Origin: Hippopus hippopus
Lineage: Eukaryota > Mollusca > Bivalvia > Cardiida > Cardiidae
Length of the DNA: 64,000 bases
NCBI GenBank assembly: GCA_946811185.2
Contig: OX328110.1
Location: 11,636,516 to 11,700,515, forward strand
Direction of reading: 5' to 3'
The notes under the pieces were generated by a model. That model was not told the origin of the DNA, searched no databases, and saw only the letters and a list, made by a program, of their open reading frames with translations. A program made the translations under genes and the position numbers. Shown here in pieces: positions 32,690-43,672 of this stretch (position 1 is the stretch's first letter; each line of letters begins with the position of its first letter).

Positions 32690-32860
32690 TATATCAGACA
32701 GTGTAAATCAAGATCAGAATGCACTTTCTGTGCAGTCTGATCTTGATGATTCTGAATCCCTTAATACGCCCATGTATTGTTAATCCCTCGGATGCTAATA
32801 AGCGAGATTCTTTGCCCTTTTACGGACAGTGTAAATCAAAATCAGACTGCACACATTGGA
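32690..32860. mobile_element. MITE-A relics, one hairpin and one half
   Basis: A worn hairpin at 32694-32748 and a left half-arm at 32825-32857 (GGACAGTGTAAATCAAAATC). Confidence 0.55.
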
Positions 32861-32975
32861 ACGATTTTTCGTAACTCAAAATGTCCATTTAATTAATATA
32901 CTGTAACGCACTTTTAGTACTATAACTTATATGGTATCTCTAAACTCTATATCGTTGTCTAGCCATTTTCTCTTG

Positions 32976-33270
32976 AGAGAGAGAGAGAAAGAGAGACAGA
33001 CAGACAGACAGAAAGACAGACAGACAAAGAGGGAGAGAGACAGAGAGAGAGACAGACGCATTGGTCGCTGCAGTATACTAACAGAGAGAGAGAGAGAGAC
33101 AGAGACACAGAGAGACAGAGAGAGAGACAGAGACAGAGAAAGACAGACAGAAAGAGACAGAGGGAGACAGAGTGAGACAGAGAAACTGAGAAGACAGAGA
33201 AAGAAATTGAAACAGACAGGATAAATAGAGACGCACAGAAACTCAGAGAGACAGATAGATGGAAGGACAG
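32976..33270. repeat. GAGA/CAGA purine-rich microsatellite
   Basis: Mixed GAGA, GACAGA and GAGACAGA units; open frames across it are compositional. Confidence 0.9.
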
Positions 33271-33407
33271 GTAGAGACGAAAACTTAAAAGTTTTAAAAA
33301 ACCATCTCATCTAAATAGGTGCGGTCATTTCCTTACAAAATATATGTACATACATGTATCTATAGAGGAAAACATTTCATGCATTCGCATATAATTTTGC
33401 TCTCAAC

Positions 33408-33620
33408 AAATTAACATTTACCAGACCAAACCCTGTGTTTTGCTAGCCTGAAAAAAAAGGCTGTTGAAAACATTGAGGGAAAAGGAGAAAATGCCGGTTC
33501 ACGGCATTTTCTCCTTTCCCCACAATGTTGTCAGCCCTTCGTATGGGGACGATTCAGTCCTATACTAGATTACAAAATTTAATACCCATACACAATGAAA
33601 GCATTGGCTAACTGCGAGTC
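33408..33620 (-). mobile_element. MITE-B with paired loop changes, core 33466-33532
   Basis: The centre GCCGGTTCACGGC replaces GCTGGTTACCAGC while keeping the stem paired. Confidence 0.75.
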
Positions 33621-33781
33621 AAATATTGCTCAAATAACTTAAGTTGTTTCTTTTTTATATAGGGTAGAGAACATTTATGGAAGTAAAGGAGAAAATGCTG
33701 GTAGCCAGCATTTTCTCTTTTGCAGTTAAAGGCCGTTCCTTAGGGTCTATTAACATATGGACTTGTTTTATACAGGGTTAA
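33621..33781 (+). mobile_element. MITE-B, short right arm, core 33667-33725
   Basis: GGTAGCCAGCATTTTCTCTT, then a shortened arm ending ACAGGGTTAA (TTAA 33778-33781). Confidence 0.65.
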
Positions 33782-33812
33782 AAATATAATAGTTAATTAA
33801 CATTATACTTAC

Positions 33813-34114
33813 ACGTCTGTGTTACGATGGAACCCAGAGGGTATGGACGTCGTTGGCGTCGTAAATACTTCATCAGGGCTCGTCATACTCCGCTTTAACT
33901 GGGCGTCCGGGCTCGGAGAGTTTACGGTCATACTTTTTGACCTGGTAGCCCCGCTGAATGGGCTTCGAACATGAAATCTCGGCGAATAACGCTCGATAGC
34001 AGCAGCACATACATTCGGAAATGTAAACGGCGAAGGCTTTAAGATGTTTTCAACTCTTTCTAAACTTTTCATACTTGCAGTTCCTGTAACTTGAAGATCA
34101 CATTCAAATGTATC
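33813..34114 (-). CDS. Candidate coding exon, Ser/Pro-rich, unknown protein
   Basis: Not recognised as a known family. The minus-strand frame is open from an acceptor-like CTTTTAG at 34121-34115 through an ATG at 34072 to a strong splice donor GTAAGTAT at 33812-33805, so the exon would end in phase 2. If transcription starts upstream of the ATG, it could instead be a first coding exon with an 87-residue start. The composition looks genuine: six Ser-Pro dipeptides (KPSPF, YSPR, RSPF, NSPSP, TSPD), several Ser/Thr clusters and few hydrophobic stretches, as in a disordered or cytoplasmic region with proline-directed phosphosites. It lies on the same strand as the Ig gene 24 kb upstream and could be a 3' tail exon of it; no evidence links them. 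It sits in about 1 kb without MITEs. Confidence 0.5.
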
Positions 34115-34755
34115 CTAAAAGTTCCTCAACTATATCTATAATCACAATGTTTAAAGGTTAGAAAAAAAAAAAATGTCTTTATAAATGTGTTATTGTCTCA
34201 ATGTCATCACTTTTTTCTTTAAAAAAAAAACGAAAAAATCTGTAAGGTATCTTCCAGACTCTCTTTGATCTTATCGCATCAGATCCGAAAATATCCTTTC
34301 AATCCCCTGTAAAATCGCTCTTGTTCAATGAAAAAATCCTGTTTTAAATCACAATTTATCTTCAAAAACATCAGCATAACGTCTCATCAAAGATCTTGTA
34401 AGTTATATCAAAAAATGTTAATCGTCAAACTATCACACGATGATTGTTTTTTTTATGCAATCTTAATGCAGACGAAAAATATACGAACGCTGAATCATGC
34501 GTCGGAATACAACGGATTTTATCGTCACAATGTATATAAAAAGCCGCTCCTGTCGGAAGTGTAAACATCAAATGAATGAACGCGAAAGTAAATAAGGTCC
34601 AATCGTAAATTTTCCCGTTACGTAATGTATAAATATCGGATTAATTATATATTCTTTTGTCGTCTAATCAAGAAATATTAAGCGTGACTGACTGTATTGT
34701 TTGGCCCAACAATTGCTGAAAATGATATCTAAAATGATAGTTTTCCGTTACCTGT
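34115..34755. other. MITE-free AT-rich stretch next to candidate exon
   Basis: About 640 bp without any repeat family, unusual here. It would be the promoter side if the exon at 33813-34114 is a first exon. No core promoter motif can be assigned with confidence. Confidence 0.35.
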
Positions 34756-34758
34756 CTC

Positions 34759-34991
34759 TTAACACTTTACCAAATGACAAAATTTAAGACTGTTTCAAAA
34801 ACTGAAACCATTTGCAAACGACAAATTAACTATTGCTAATATTGTGATATTTTCTTTGAGATGATAAAAATCATTGTTAGAAAAAAAAAGAGAAAATTCT
34901 GGTTACCAATATTTCTCCTTTTCTCACAATGTTTTTAAAAAGCCCTTTTTCAATGGTGGTTAAAAGTCGAGATTGTTTGGACAAGAATTAA
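34759..34991 (+). mobile_element. MITE-B, TTAA to TTAA
   Basis: TTAACACTTTACCAAATGAC to TTGTTTGGACAAGAATTAA; core 34866-34934 has an A-run insertion. Confidence 0.8.
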
Positions 34992-35099
34992 GCTCACGTC
35001 GCAATGTAAATTAAACGGACAACTAAAAACTACTGTTAATTCAGCTCAAAAGAACTTTTTGTCGTGTCACGATATCTTAAAAATCTTAAAAAATTATAA

Positions 35100-35157
35100 G
35101 ACATCTAAGATCAGACAGCCCAAAGGAAGCAATCTGATCTTAAATCTAAACTGGCCG
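35100..35157. mobile_element. MITE-A relic
   Basis: CTAAGATCAGACAGC and GCAATCTGATCTTAAATCT form a worn hairpin. Confidence 0.5.
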
Positions 35158-35301
35158 TAAGCAGTAACGAACATCGAAAATGTTGTTTTAAGATTGAAGC
35201 TCCGACCGAACCCTACACACACCATCCAACTTCCAACGCAACCAGTATCAATATACGACAAATGAATAAATGATTTCGAGTTAGCTATTTACTTTCACCC
35301 T

Positions 35302-35506
35302 TTAACGCCCCGAATAAACCCAAGGGATACTTACAGTCTAGAAATTATATCCAGATAATTGCTTTATAAGGTTGCTCGTTTTCAGAATGTTTCTGGAGGG
35401 CGGACAATGTAGATCAAAGATCAGACTGCACGTTTTGTGCAGTCTGATCTTGATCTACATTGGCCGCAAAGGCAACTATTGTTGTGAAAGGCGCTTTAAG
35501 GGTTGA
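35302..35506. mobile_element. MITE-A variant, hairpin 35402-35465
   Basis: Hairpin GGACAATGTAGATC/GATCTACATTGGCC is clear. The ends CCTTTAACGCCCCG and GGCGCTTTAAGGG differ from other copies. Confidence 0.7.
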
Positions 35507-35586
35507 CAAAGGGCCATTCAGAATGCATCAGATGTATATCTCACCCTTCGCCCTGCTGAATTAGAAGTTATATTGATTTTGTATTC

Positions 35587-35822
35587 AACTCTTTGCCACA
35601 CAATCCAATGTTTAAAGGCCCGTGGAGAAAACTGGCTTATGAAAATATTGTTGGAAAAGGACAAAATGCTAGTTACCAAAATTTTCTCCATGCCTAACAA
35701 TATTTTTTTCTAAGGTTTAAAAGCCAAATACCATTATTTGAGCCCAATTTAATTAACCGGCTACTTTTTTTAATTAATCAGCTACTTTGACTTTTGCCGA
35801 GTTTAAAATTTTAACCCTTAAC
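35587..35822 (-). mobile_element. MITE-B, core 35640-35708
   Basis: TCAACTCTTTGCCACACAAT to GCCGAGTTTAAAATTTTAAC, moderately diverged. Confidence 0.65.
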
Positions 35823-36050
35823 GCCTTTAAAAAATGAAATTTGTATATATCAATCTGGCGATTAAAAAAAAAAACTTGCAATTCAAGTGATGTTATCAGA
35901 ATATCTAACCATTAAGCCAACAGTGTAGACCCAAGACCCTACTAGACTTTCTAGCCTGTCCACAATAACAAATGAAGTTGTCCGGAAGGCTCTCGTACCT
36001 AATGCCTTTATTAAAAGTATTCCAGACATTTCCCGCCGGTCATTGCAACT

Positions 36051-36197
36051 TAACCCTTCACCGCACGATCAAGGCTTATAACGACCCTTAAAAAGAAAGC
36101 TTTTGAGATAAATGTGGCAAAAGGAGAAAATGCTGGTTATCAGCATTTTTTCCTTTTGCCTACAATGTTATCAAAAAATCTAATCTCTCAGGGATCG
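36051..36197 (-). mobile_element. MITE-B with paired arm change, core 36106-36171
   Basis: GTGGCAAAAGGAG and CTCC-less partner CCTTTTGCC keep pairing: GGG became GGC and CCC became GCC. Confidence 0.7.
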
Positions 36198-36237
36198 TGT
36201 GTTATTCTGTCGAGTTATCATTATGCATATGCATTGC

Positions 36238-36400
36238 TGGAATGTCTTTGTTGAATACTGTGTCAACAATCTTTTGTAGCCACTGGCTGCTTTCTCACAT
36301 GTTTTAGTTCTAAACCATATTTGGCGATAAGAGAATAGATAGTGTCATACCGGCTTTCGGTAATCCCCTTACAGAGTTTTGGTGTCTCGTGACTCGTGTC
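36238..36400 (-). mobile_element. SINE-2 fragment
   Basis: AGCCACTGGCTGCTTTCTCA is shared with other SINE-2 bodies; head and tail are not resolved. Confidence 0.45.
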
Positions 36401-36661
36401 CCTTAAGCAATTTTAAATTACATTCTTTTTCTCACTTTCATTTATTTGCTAAATACATCTGATTTGCTTTGTGAAACAAATGAAACAAATCACAGTTTTC
36501 CGGTTATTTACTTTTTTTTTCCCTTTAGTTTAGAATTGAGTTCGAAGTATAATTTATAACAGTTGGTGAAATGCGGCCCTTTGCAGATTCGAGCGTAACC
36601 CGCCCCCCCCCCCCACCCCCCACCCCCGCTCCTGTTTAACATCTTGGCTAATAAGCACGAC

Positions 36662-36894
36662 TTAACTCTTTACCACAAAGCAAAAATTTAGACTGGTCCA
36701 AATTGGAAGCATTTGCAAAAAAAAAAAAAATTAAAGGTGGCTCAAGTGATGAATTTTGTCCTATATATGGTAGAAATCATTGTGGGAAAAGGAGAAAATG
36801 CTGGTTACCAGCATTTTCTCCTTTTCCCACAATGTTTTCAAAAGCCTCCTTCCACAGGATCGTTTAAAGTCGAAATTGTGTGGCAAAGAGTTAA
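36662..36894 (+). mobile_element. MITE-B, reference-quality copy
   Basis: TTAA 36662-36665 and 36891-36894 flank 225 bp with ends CTCTTTACCACA and TGTGGCAAAGAG. The core (36773-36839) is consensus. Confidence 0.9.
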
Positions 36895-37239
36895 GAGTCT
36901 TTTGCGGGCATTGTAGATCAAGATCTGGATGTTCATTTAGTCTCTTTAAGGGAACCCTTTATTGAGACATCGTGTTTTCAAGACCCCGAAGGAAAATGCC
37001 CCTAAAAACAATGAAGAAAAAGGATACAATTCTGGTAAGACCAGCTTTTTTCACCTTTTTTTCACAATGCAATCTGCACACTAAAAGACGAAATTTATCT
37101 TTTAAGGCAGTTACATTGCAGCTAATGCTAGCAGTTTTGACAAGTTTAAAATGTTGTCAACACTACGAAAGTATTAAAATATTTCTCTGTTGCACCCTCT
37201 TGTTGCATATTTGTTACACTCCCGAAAAAAATGTCACCC

Positions 37240-37460
37240 TTAGTATCACTTTACCACACGACAATATTTCCGACTGGATAAATTAGAAAGCATGTACAGA
37301 CAACAAATAAAATGTAGTTCACATTATATTTGTTTCCGAAAGGTTAGAAAACATTGTGGGAAAAGGAGAAAATGCTGGTTACCAGCATTTTCTCCTTTTC
37401 CCACAGTGTTTTCAAAAGTCTAATCTCTCAGGGCCATCAAACCTCGAGATTGTGTGCTAA
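37240..37460 (+). mobile_element. MITE-B, core 37347-37413
   Basis: TCACTTTACCACACGACAAT to GAGATTGTGTGCTAATGGGA. The hairpin is almost perfect; terminal TTAA is lost. Confidence 0.8.
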
Positions 37461-37734
37461 TGGGATATAAATATATTATAACACAATTGTTCAAAAATAC
37501 AATACGTGTAAATTAAAACACAAAAAAATCCAACACACCAACATTCCGATGAAATACAAATAAAAGCGTCTGCAACGCAATCTCTATTGTTAACAACAAT
37601 ATAAAACTGTCGTAAACTGATGTAATGTTGTCAAGACGGTCCGACATGATATAACCCTTTACACCTTTACAAAGCTGTCAAAAACCTAGACTTTTGCAAA
37701 CTTTCACGTTTGTTGTGGGTAGTATTTCAACAGT

Positions 37735-37875
37735 TTAGGAACGTCGTGGTTAAAATGCAGTTTTTCAGATGTATTGTCAGTTCGAGTCTCTGTTACCAGG
37801 ACTCGCCAACTGTTGTTAACAACAAATACCAGTACGTTGCCGTGGAGCCGTGGCCAGGATGCGTCAAAATAAAGA
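37735..37875 (+). mobile_element. tRNA-like SINE fragment
   Basis: GTCGTGGTTAAAATGCAG and a box B-like GTCAGTTCGAGTC are spaced as in a Pol III head. Confidence 0.4.
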
Positions 37876-37959
37876 AGTAACCCTTGAATATGTCTGGGTT
37901 TTTTTGTTACATTAATTGATTAAAAGTTGTACATCGGCATTTGTCATCCGTAAAGACAG

Positions 37960-38125
37960 TTGCAGGCGACAGATTAGATGTGGCTCAAATGATCGAATCT
38001 GTCTTTAAAAGGGTATAAAACATTGTGGGAAAAGGAGAAAATGCTGGTCACCAGCATTTTCACCTTTTCCCACAATGTTTTAAAAAAATTTCTCTCTCAA
38101 AGTCGTTAAACAGGGGATTGTTTGT
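37960..38125 (+). mobile_element. MITE-B, core 38016-38082
   Basis: GTTGCAGGCGACAGATTAGA to GGGGATTGTTTGTTACA. Confidence 0.75.
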
Positions 38126-38252
38126 TACAAAGATAAGCTGCTTAAAACGAGAAATTCCAGCCAATAACTAAACCCCAAATTATGTACATGTATTTTCAAA
38201 GTTTTCATAAGGAAAACAAGATAAAAAAGGAATAGAATCCCACTGCATTGAA

Positions 38253-38314
38253 AAGTGTAGATCTAAAACCAGACTGCACATGCTGTACAATCTGATCATG
38301 ATCTGCACTGCCAC
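38253..38314. mobile_element. MITE-A relic
   Basis: AGTGTAGATCTAAAACCAGA with partner TCTGATCATGATCTGCACTG. Confidence 0.55.
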
Positions 38315-38750
38315 CCCCATCAAACACACACACACACACTAGTGTTTAAATAGAAGCAGTTGGTTGTTACAAGAAATTCCTGCCTTTCTTCACAATGTGT
38401 AACGAAGCCGTCAACAGCAGCATTTTAATCTTATTAATAAATATGCTGACATTAACATATATCTCGTACATTGTACATGTATATGACAGTTTTAATTAAG
38501 ACATGTATGCGTAACTTTGCAGAATAATAGCAACACCAAAAAAGAAAAGGGGGGGGGCAGATTTATGTAGAGCCAGAAACAGACTTAATATTTTGTGTAC
38601 CAGTTATAAGAATGAGATATGTATTTATTCCTTGGAGCGCCAAGTAAACAAAACAAACATTTTCAATCTGGCAACAGGGCCCAAATCTCAGGCAGTGGAG
38701 TAGCTAGCCCAAAACGGAATATACGCAAAAGTAATATCGAAGGTATTATC

Positions 38751-38831
38751 CGAGGTGCAAAGTAATGTTACCAAGGGGGGGGGATGTCCAAGGTGCAAAG
38801 TAATGTTACCAAGGGGGGGGGGGGAAATGTC
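38751..38831 (+). repeat. Direct duplication with G runs
   Basis: AGGTGCAAAGTAATGTTACC plus a following G run occurs twice, about 41 bp apart. Confidence 0.8.
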
Positions 38832-38934
38832 CAAGGAGGGCCCGAAGGGCCTCCCCATGAAAACTTTTCAATTGTAAAAGCTCGTTTTTGGTAGACTCTG
38901 GTGACATTTTCTGGCAAATTTGTCTTTCTTTTCG

Positions 38935-38937
<3 letters not shown>

Positions 38938-38993
<56 letters not shown>
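38938..38993. repeat. (CT)n microsatellite
   Basis: About 27 CT units. Confidence 0.95.
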
Positions 38994-38995
<2 letters not shown>

Positions 38996-39059
38996 AAGTG
39001 TACGCAACTGCGTTTTTGCGTACAGGCAGCTACGCCCATGTCAGGGTAGCTTTTGTTCG

Positions 39060-39242
39060 TGGCTCTTATTCACCAACCATTCTTAAAAATTTTCTATTTC
39101 TTCTCTGAAGAATTTTCTGAACTTGAAAGTAACACAACATCAGATTGGGTAAACCAAATATTCAGAGATTGGGATACTTTTTCTTTTTTTAAATCTGGAA
39201 TTAGCCTTAGAATTAAATTAAGAATGGTTGGCGAATACAGAG
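39060..39242. mobile_element. MITE-F
   Basis: CTTATTCACCAACCATTCTT to AAGAATGGTTGGCGAATACA; centre diverged. Confidence 0.75.
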
Positions 39243-39402
39243 ACATATGTCTTAGAAAAGCGGACAGAATAGGATTAAAGATCAAACTGCCCCGGTTTAT
39301 TTTTTTTTTTGCCTCAAAGTAACCACTATATATATAGTCGTGCAAGACATTATGAGGATTAATTCATGCGTTCTCGAACTTTCATGTGCAAAGCTTAGTT
39401 GA

Positions 39403-39603
39403 AGAATAACTCAGTGGTTAAAGTTTTTGGTTAGAAATCAAGAGGTCCTATGTTCAACACTCATTCGTGTCATTGCATTTTTTCATGGGAATAACCAAAG
39501 GCATGGATCTTCAGCTTAATACTGACCAAACACCATAAACACAGAAACAAGTAAGTTGTCCGTGCGATAAGACTGAAATGACATTGAAAGTGGCGTAAAA
39601 CAG
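39403..39603 (+). mobile_element. SINE-1
   Basis: Box A-like ACTCAGTGGTTAAAG, box B-like TGTTCAACACT, and 3' body GACTGAAATGACATTGAAAG then GGCGTAAAACA. No (ATCA) tail remains. Confidence 0.65.
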
Positions 39604-39681
39604 CCTTCAGGTAATTTTATCTATTTGCCATAATGTTTCTAACAAGGAACTTAAAGGATATCAGAAAGGTGTCTATCTGTG

Positions 39682-39907
39682 GTTAACCCTATATAGCATC
39701 TAACGACCCCGACAAGGAAAGCCTTTGAAAAAAATAGCGGGAAAAGGAAAAACAATGCAGGTAACCAGCAATTTTTCCGTTTTCCACTGTTTTCTCCCCT
39801 GACACACAAGATCGCATTATTCGAGTCGCATTTAGTTTGTCGTCTGCAAATAATTCCAATTTGGGCACGTCTAAAATCAAAATCTCCCGTCTGGGAACGA
39901 GTTACAA
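39682..39907 (-). mobile_element. MITE-B, core 39725-39795
   Basis: GGTTAACCCTATATAGCATC to CTGGGAACGAGTTAC; core diverged. Confidence 0.65.
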
Positions 39908-40238
39908 GTAAATCAAGCCAAAATAAAGGATTTATACAATGAAAAAGTATTAAGTATGTAAGATAATAAACTACCATAGATAGCGTATAAATGCGTAATT
40001 CTGACGTAAACAACAAACACATTCTTTTTTTGAAAGCTAAGCTTTTTTTTGTCAAGATAATAAACGTGTGTCAACATAAGTTTGTGTTGCTGTTTTTGAA
40101 TAATTGTCATATAAATGCGACCTTTTTACGCATCTGTAGTAGATGATTTTAAATATCGTTGTGGAGAAAGGAGCAATGGCTGTAACTTGAAACAAGTGAA
40201 TGCTGCATTTTTCCTCAACATTTATCTTGTCCGTCTTA

Positions 40239-40467
40239 TTAACCCCTTCCCAAACAACAAAATTTTAGACTTGTACAATTTGAATGCATTTGCAGATAGT
40301 AGCGCAAATATTGATTAAGTAATTGTATTTTTCTATGTATATGCAGAAAACATCGTGGGAAAAGGAGAAAATGCTGGTTACCAGCATTTTCTCCTTTTCC
40401 CACTATGTTTTCGAAAGTCCTCTCCCCCTGGGTCGTGGAAATATGGGATTACTTGTCAAAGAGAAGA
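40239..40467 (+). mobile_element. MITE-B, core 40346-40412
   Basis: TTAACCCCTTCCCAAACAAC to GGATTACTTGTCAAAGAG, consensus hairpin. Confidence 0.8.
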
Positions 40468-40702
40468 TAATTGTTCTGTCCATTCAGCATATGTAGTCTG
40501 TTTGGACAAGGCACTGTATTGCTCAAGCCGATGACTGACAAACCCTTGGAGAAGATTTGAATACATGAGTTGTCGCAATGACATGCCTTATGCCTTTAAT
40601 AGACAACGAATGTTGGCATGCCCAACATGAAACCAGTTTCAGATGACAATTTAAATCTAGTCCAAGATGGGACTTTTCTACGAAGTGTAAGTGAAGTGAA
40701 GT

Positions 40703-40889
40703 GTTATTTCGGTTATATCACGGCGACAGCTCACATATTCAGGTACGTCCAGGGTTTTACATGTACTAAGCTAGGACTCCAAGGTATCTTGCACAATGAT
40801 ACTCAAACGAAAAACCCAGTGCTTTCAGTGAGGCTCTCACCCGGAACCTCAAGATCACAAGCCCTACACTCTACCACTGAGCAATCCAT
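40703..40889 (-). mobile_element. SINE-1, reverse
   Basis: On the minus strand: TTGCTCAGTGGTAGAGTGTA (box A), a box B-like GGTTCCGGGTGAG, then the body. The 3' end lies near 40703 (CACGGCGACAGCTCAC in plus). Confidence 0.7.
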
Positions 40890-40994
40890 CAGAATTTAGA
40901 ACGCCTATTATACGTCTGTTCAACAATGTGTTCAGTCGATCTTTATAACATACAAAAGGAAGGGGTATAGCAAATGTATAGGGGTGCATAATTG

Positions 40995-41155
40995 GAACTA
41001 CATTTATTTTTACTCAGTCTTATGCTAGATTTAGAGGTTAGCATAATTTCTAATCTGTAAAAGCATTTGGTGTAGCCAAACAGAAACTGTGTTAATTTCT
41101 ATACCTAGAACTTGACTATGAATGCATTTTAGATTGGTTTGTGATGCTGTCCCTT
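40995..41155. mobile_element. MITE-F, diverged
   Basis: CAGTCTTATGCTAGATTTAG, centre GCATTTGGTGTAGCC, and GATTGGTTTGTGATGC. Confidence 0.6.
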
Positions 41156-41206
41156 GTGCTGTATTGATTGGTCATTCTAACTGCATTCTTATTCGAATCT
41201 TCTATA

Positions 41207-41412
41207 TGGCTTGCAACACGCGAAAAGGGACACTCGGACATTTGCGTAAAGTGTCGTCTCGGCTCAGCCTGCACAGTCCCCGCAGGCTAATCCGAGACGG
41301 CACTTTACGACTACATTAGATTTTGTTTTTTCAAGTAGACTTGCGCAAAACAGAAAATTACATAAAAAACGGAAAGTGTCGTTTCGGATCAGCCTGCGCG
41401 TTTTGCAAGCCA
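41207..41412. mobile_element. MITE-D with internal deletion
   Basis: The first hairpin is complete. The second stops at GGATCAGCCTGCGCG and jumps to the terminal TTTTGCAAGCCA, losing about 55 bp. Confidence 0.8.
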
Positions 41413-41961
41413 TATGTCGAGGCAACGCAATTTCTTATTGACTGAACCAGTGGGAGACAAAAGAAAGTTACTTCCCTTGATAACTCTCCACTACTAACTA
41501 GGTCCTGACTAAGGTATTACTTGGTTTTTATCCTTGATATCCTTTGCACTATTTAGGAATGTTCAGGATTAAATATTGCCTTCAAAATTTATCAAACCAC
41601 AAATTCGACCTATTTGATGCATTAAGATGGTAATAGTGAGTGAAATTCAATTTGCAAATATCATGAAGACCTTACATATATATCATCAGTCAAATAATAA
41701 TAATCGCAACATCTCCTAGTAGAGCAAGGATAAAATCAAAGGAAATCAAACAAAAGGACCTGGTTGTAATTTGGTTACCTTGGTTTTTATCTAACAAGGG
41801 AGATAATTTGGATTTCACTTTTGTCTCCCATTGCTATATAACAGTCAGAGATAAAAAGACCAACTAAGGTCTATGGTTCTTTCAAGCCGAAGTGCATGTC
41901 ATTGTTTTACCACTTGCACTTGTTGACTTTCCCTTTCACGTCCGGTATAATAGTTGGTTGC
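41413..41961. other. Unassigned sequence
   Basis: No repeat core or exon is recognised. Confidence 0.35.
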
Positions 41962-42033
41962 CCCTTAAGCTGCTAAGCGCGACCCACTGACCTTTTGCGG
42001 ACAGTGTAGATCAAGATCAGACTGCACAGAACG
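41962..42033 (+). mobile_element. MITE-A half copy
   Basis: CCTTAAGCTGCTAAGCGCGA to GACTGCACAGAACG; it stops at the loop where G-rich sequence and SINE-1 begin. Confidence 0.75.
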
Positions 42034-42039
42034 GGGGTC

Positions 42040-42220
42040 TTTCCTGGGGGGGGGGGGGGCGTCCTTGGGTAAGACAGTTCACAGCCTCAGCCTAGTAATG
42101 GTGAAACCCAGAAAATCCATTAATATGTAAGCTGTCGCCGTAATATGACTGAAATAATGTTGAAAGCAGCGTAAAACATCAATCAACCAATCAATCGATC
42201 AATCAATCAATCAATCAACA
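42040..42220 (+). mobile_element. SINE-1 3' part with (ATCA)n tail
   Basis: GTCCTTGGGTAAGACAGTTC, GCTGTCGCCGTAATATGACT, GAAAGCAGCGTAAAACATC, then ATCA units. The tRNA head is absent, replaced by a G run. Confidence 0.75.
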
Positions 42221-42817
42221 GCACGTAGTCGTCTTACAAAGACTTATAATGGCGGGTTTAGTTTTTGTATATTAACACTTTGTTTGCTTTATGACGGAAA
42301 TGTATTTTGCTTTGCAATCTCTACAGAAAGCAGAACCGTTTGCTATGGCTATGCAGTACGAGGTTTGTCGGGATTTCTTGCAAAACTTCCCACATGAAGC
42401 GATGGATCAAAGATGAGAACGCAAGTCCGTTGCAGTCTGATCTTTTACCTTACTGTCAGCTGAAAACCCTGAAAAACTCTATGTGGCCCTCAGTGGCAAA
42501 AGTAGAAATTTATATACGTCATTAAGTGGACCTTATTTACATACATAATAATGGCCTATCTCCGTTCAGTATTTTGAAGCATTTAAGTTGTTTTTGTACG
42601 AGTTTTGAAAGCCTCCGGATTTGTAAATGTAACAACACTTATAAATTTACATCCTTATCTGTTTATTTCTTATTGTGACAAGATCTATTATCCCTCCCTT
42701 CTGCATAGAATCATTTATAGAAGTTCTTAACGCTGAACTGTTTCGCTGCCAACAAAATAAATTTGACTTTTTAGATCTTAAAGTAGATTTCGACACAGGT
42801 CGATTTTGTTCGAGGCT
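42221..42817. other. Mostly unassigned, MITE-A trace near 42425
   Basis: GTTGCAGTCTGATCTTTTAC is a hairpin-arm remnant. Confidence 0.35.
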
Positions 42818-43079
42818 TAGCTCTTATCCTGGTAAATAAGTGAAATGAAACTTTTAAGCCGATAGTAAAAAACCCAAAATTTGCTATTTCAAGAGTATTT
42901 TTTGGTGAAGAACATGTCCTTATCGGACAGTGTAGATCAAAGATCAGACTGCACGTTCTGTGCAGTCTGATCTTGATCTACACTGTCCGCAAAAGGTCAG
43001 TGAGTCGCGCTTGGCAGCCTAAGGGTTAGTATTAAGTTGTCCGTGACGTGTGGTCTGATCTTGGATCTACACTGTCCGT
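42818..43079 (-). mobile_element. MITE-A complete plus a trailing half copy
   Basis: Full copy 42818-43028 with hairpin 42925-42988 and end GGCAGCCTAAGGGTTA. A separate right arm (GTCTGATCTTGGATCTACAC) follows at 43045-43077. Confidence 0.8.
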
Positions 43080-43140
43080 AAAAGCAAAGTTATCTGTGCC
43101 TGGCAGGAGAAGTTTTACTGTCCGACCAAATATCGGACAT

Positions 43141-43483
43141 TCCAGGGTGTTGAAATGAATTCGAATTTATATCATACCATTTAAAAGCATGGAAATTATT
43201 GTGAAGATGACAATCTGTCATTGTACGGTCGGTCCAAGTGTTAGTCGCTGACAGTGAAATTAATTTCAAAACTAGGTGAAAACCTGCCAGGTAGCTGTGT
43301 CTTTTGTTTACTTTTTACCTGATTTTAAAATTCTTTTTTCTGCCAGCGACTAACATATGGCCTGACCATATAACAGACTGTCATCTCCACAATATCTTTC
43401 ATACTTTTAAATAGTATGATTTAAATTTAAATGTATTATGACACCTGCTTTGATATTTTGGCATTTACTGGGCCTTTAAGGCC
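43141..43483. mobile_element. MITE-H, long palindromic element
   Basis: Arms CATACCATTTAAAAGCATGG/TACTTTTAAATAGTATG and GTGAAGATGACAATCTGTCA/AGACTGTCATCTCCACAAT are inverted. Centre has CTGACAG...CAGCGACTAAC. It ends CTGGGCCTTTAAGG. Confidence 0.75.
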
Positions 43484-43486
43484 CTT

Positions 43487-43660
43487 TGGATTTGTAGTGA
43501 AACAAATCTGGTTCGACTCCGCCATGCGAAGCTGGTCAAATTTGCGTGTCCTTGGGCAAAGGCATTGCAGATAAACAATGCTTAAACCCAGGTAAGACAT
43601 GATTATGTGGACCGTCGCCGTGATATACCTGAATAACAGTTGACATCGGAAAAACTTGAA
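43487..43660 (+). mobile_element. SINE-1, head eroded
   Basis: Box B-like TGGTTCGACTCC, GTGTCCTTGGGCAAAGGC and 3' body ACCGTCGCCGTGATATACCT. Confidence 0.65.
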
Positions 43661-43672
43661 AACAAAGCCTCT

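Noticed and set aside
39651..40055. 134-residue reverse open frame
   Set aside because: Half of it is MITE-B sequence; the rest has no recognised features.
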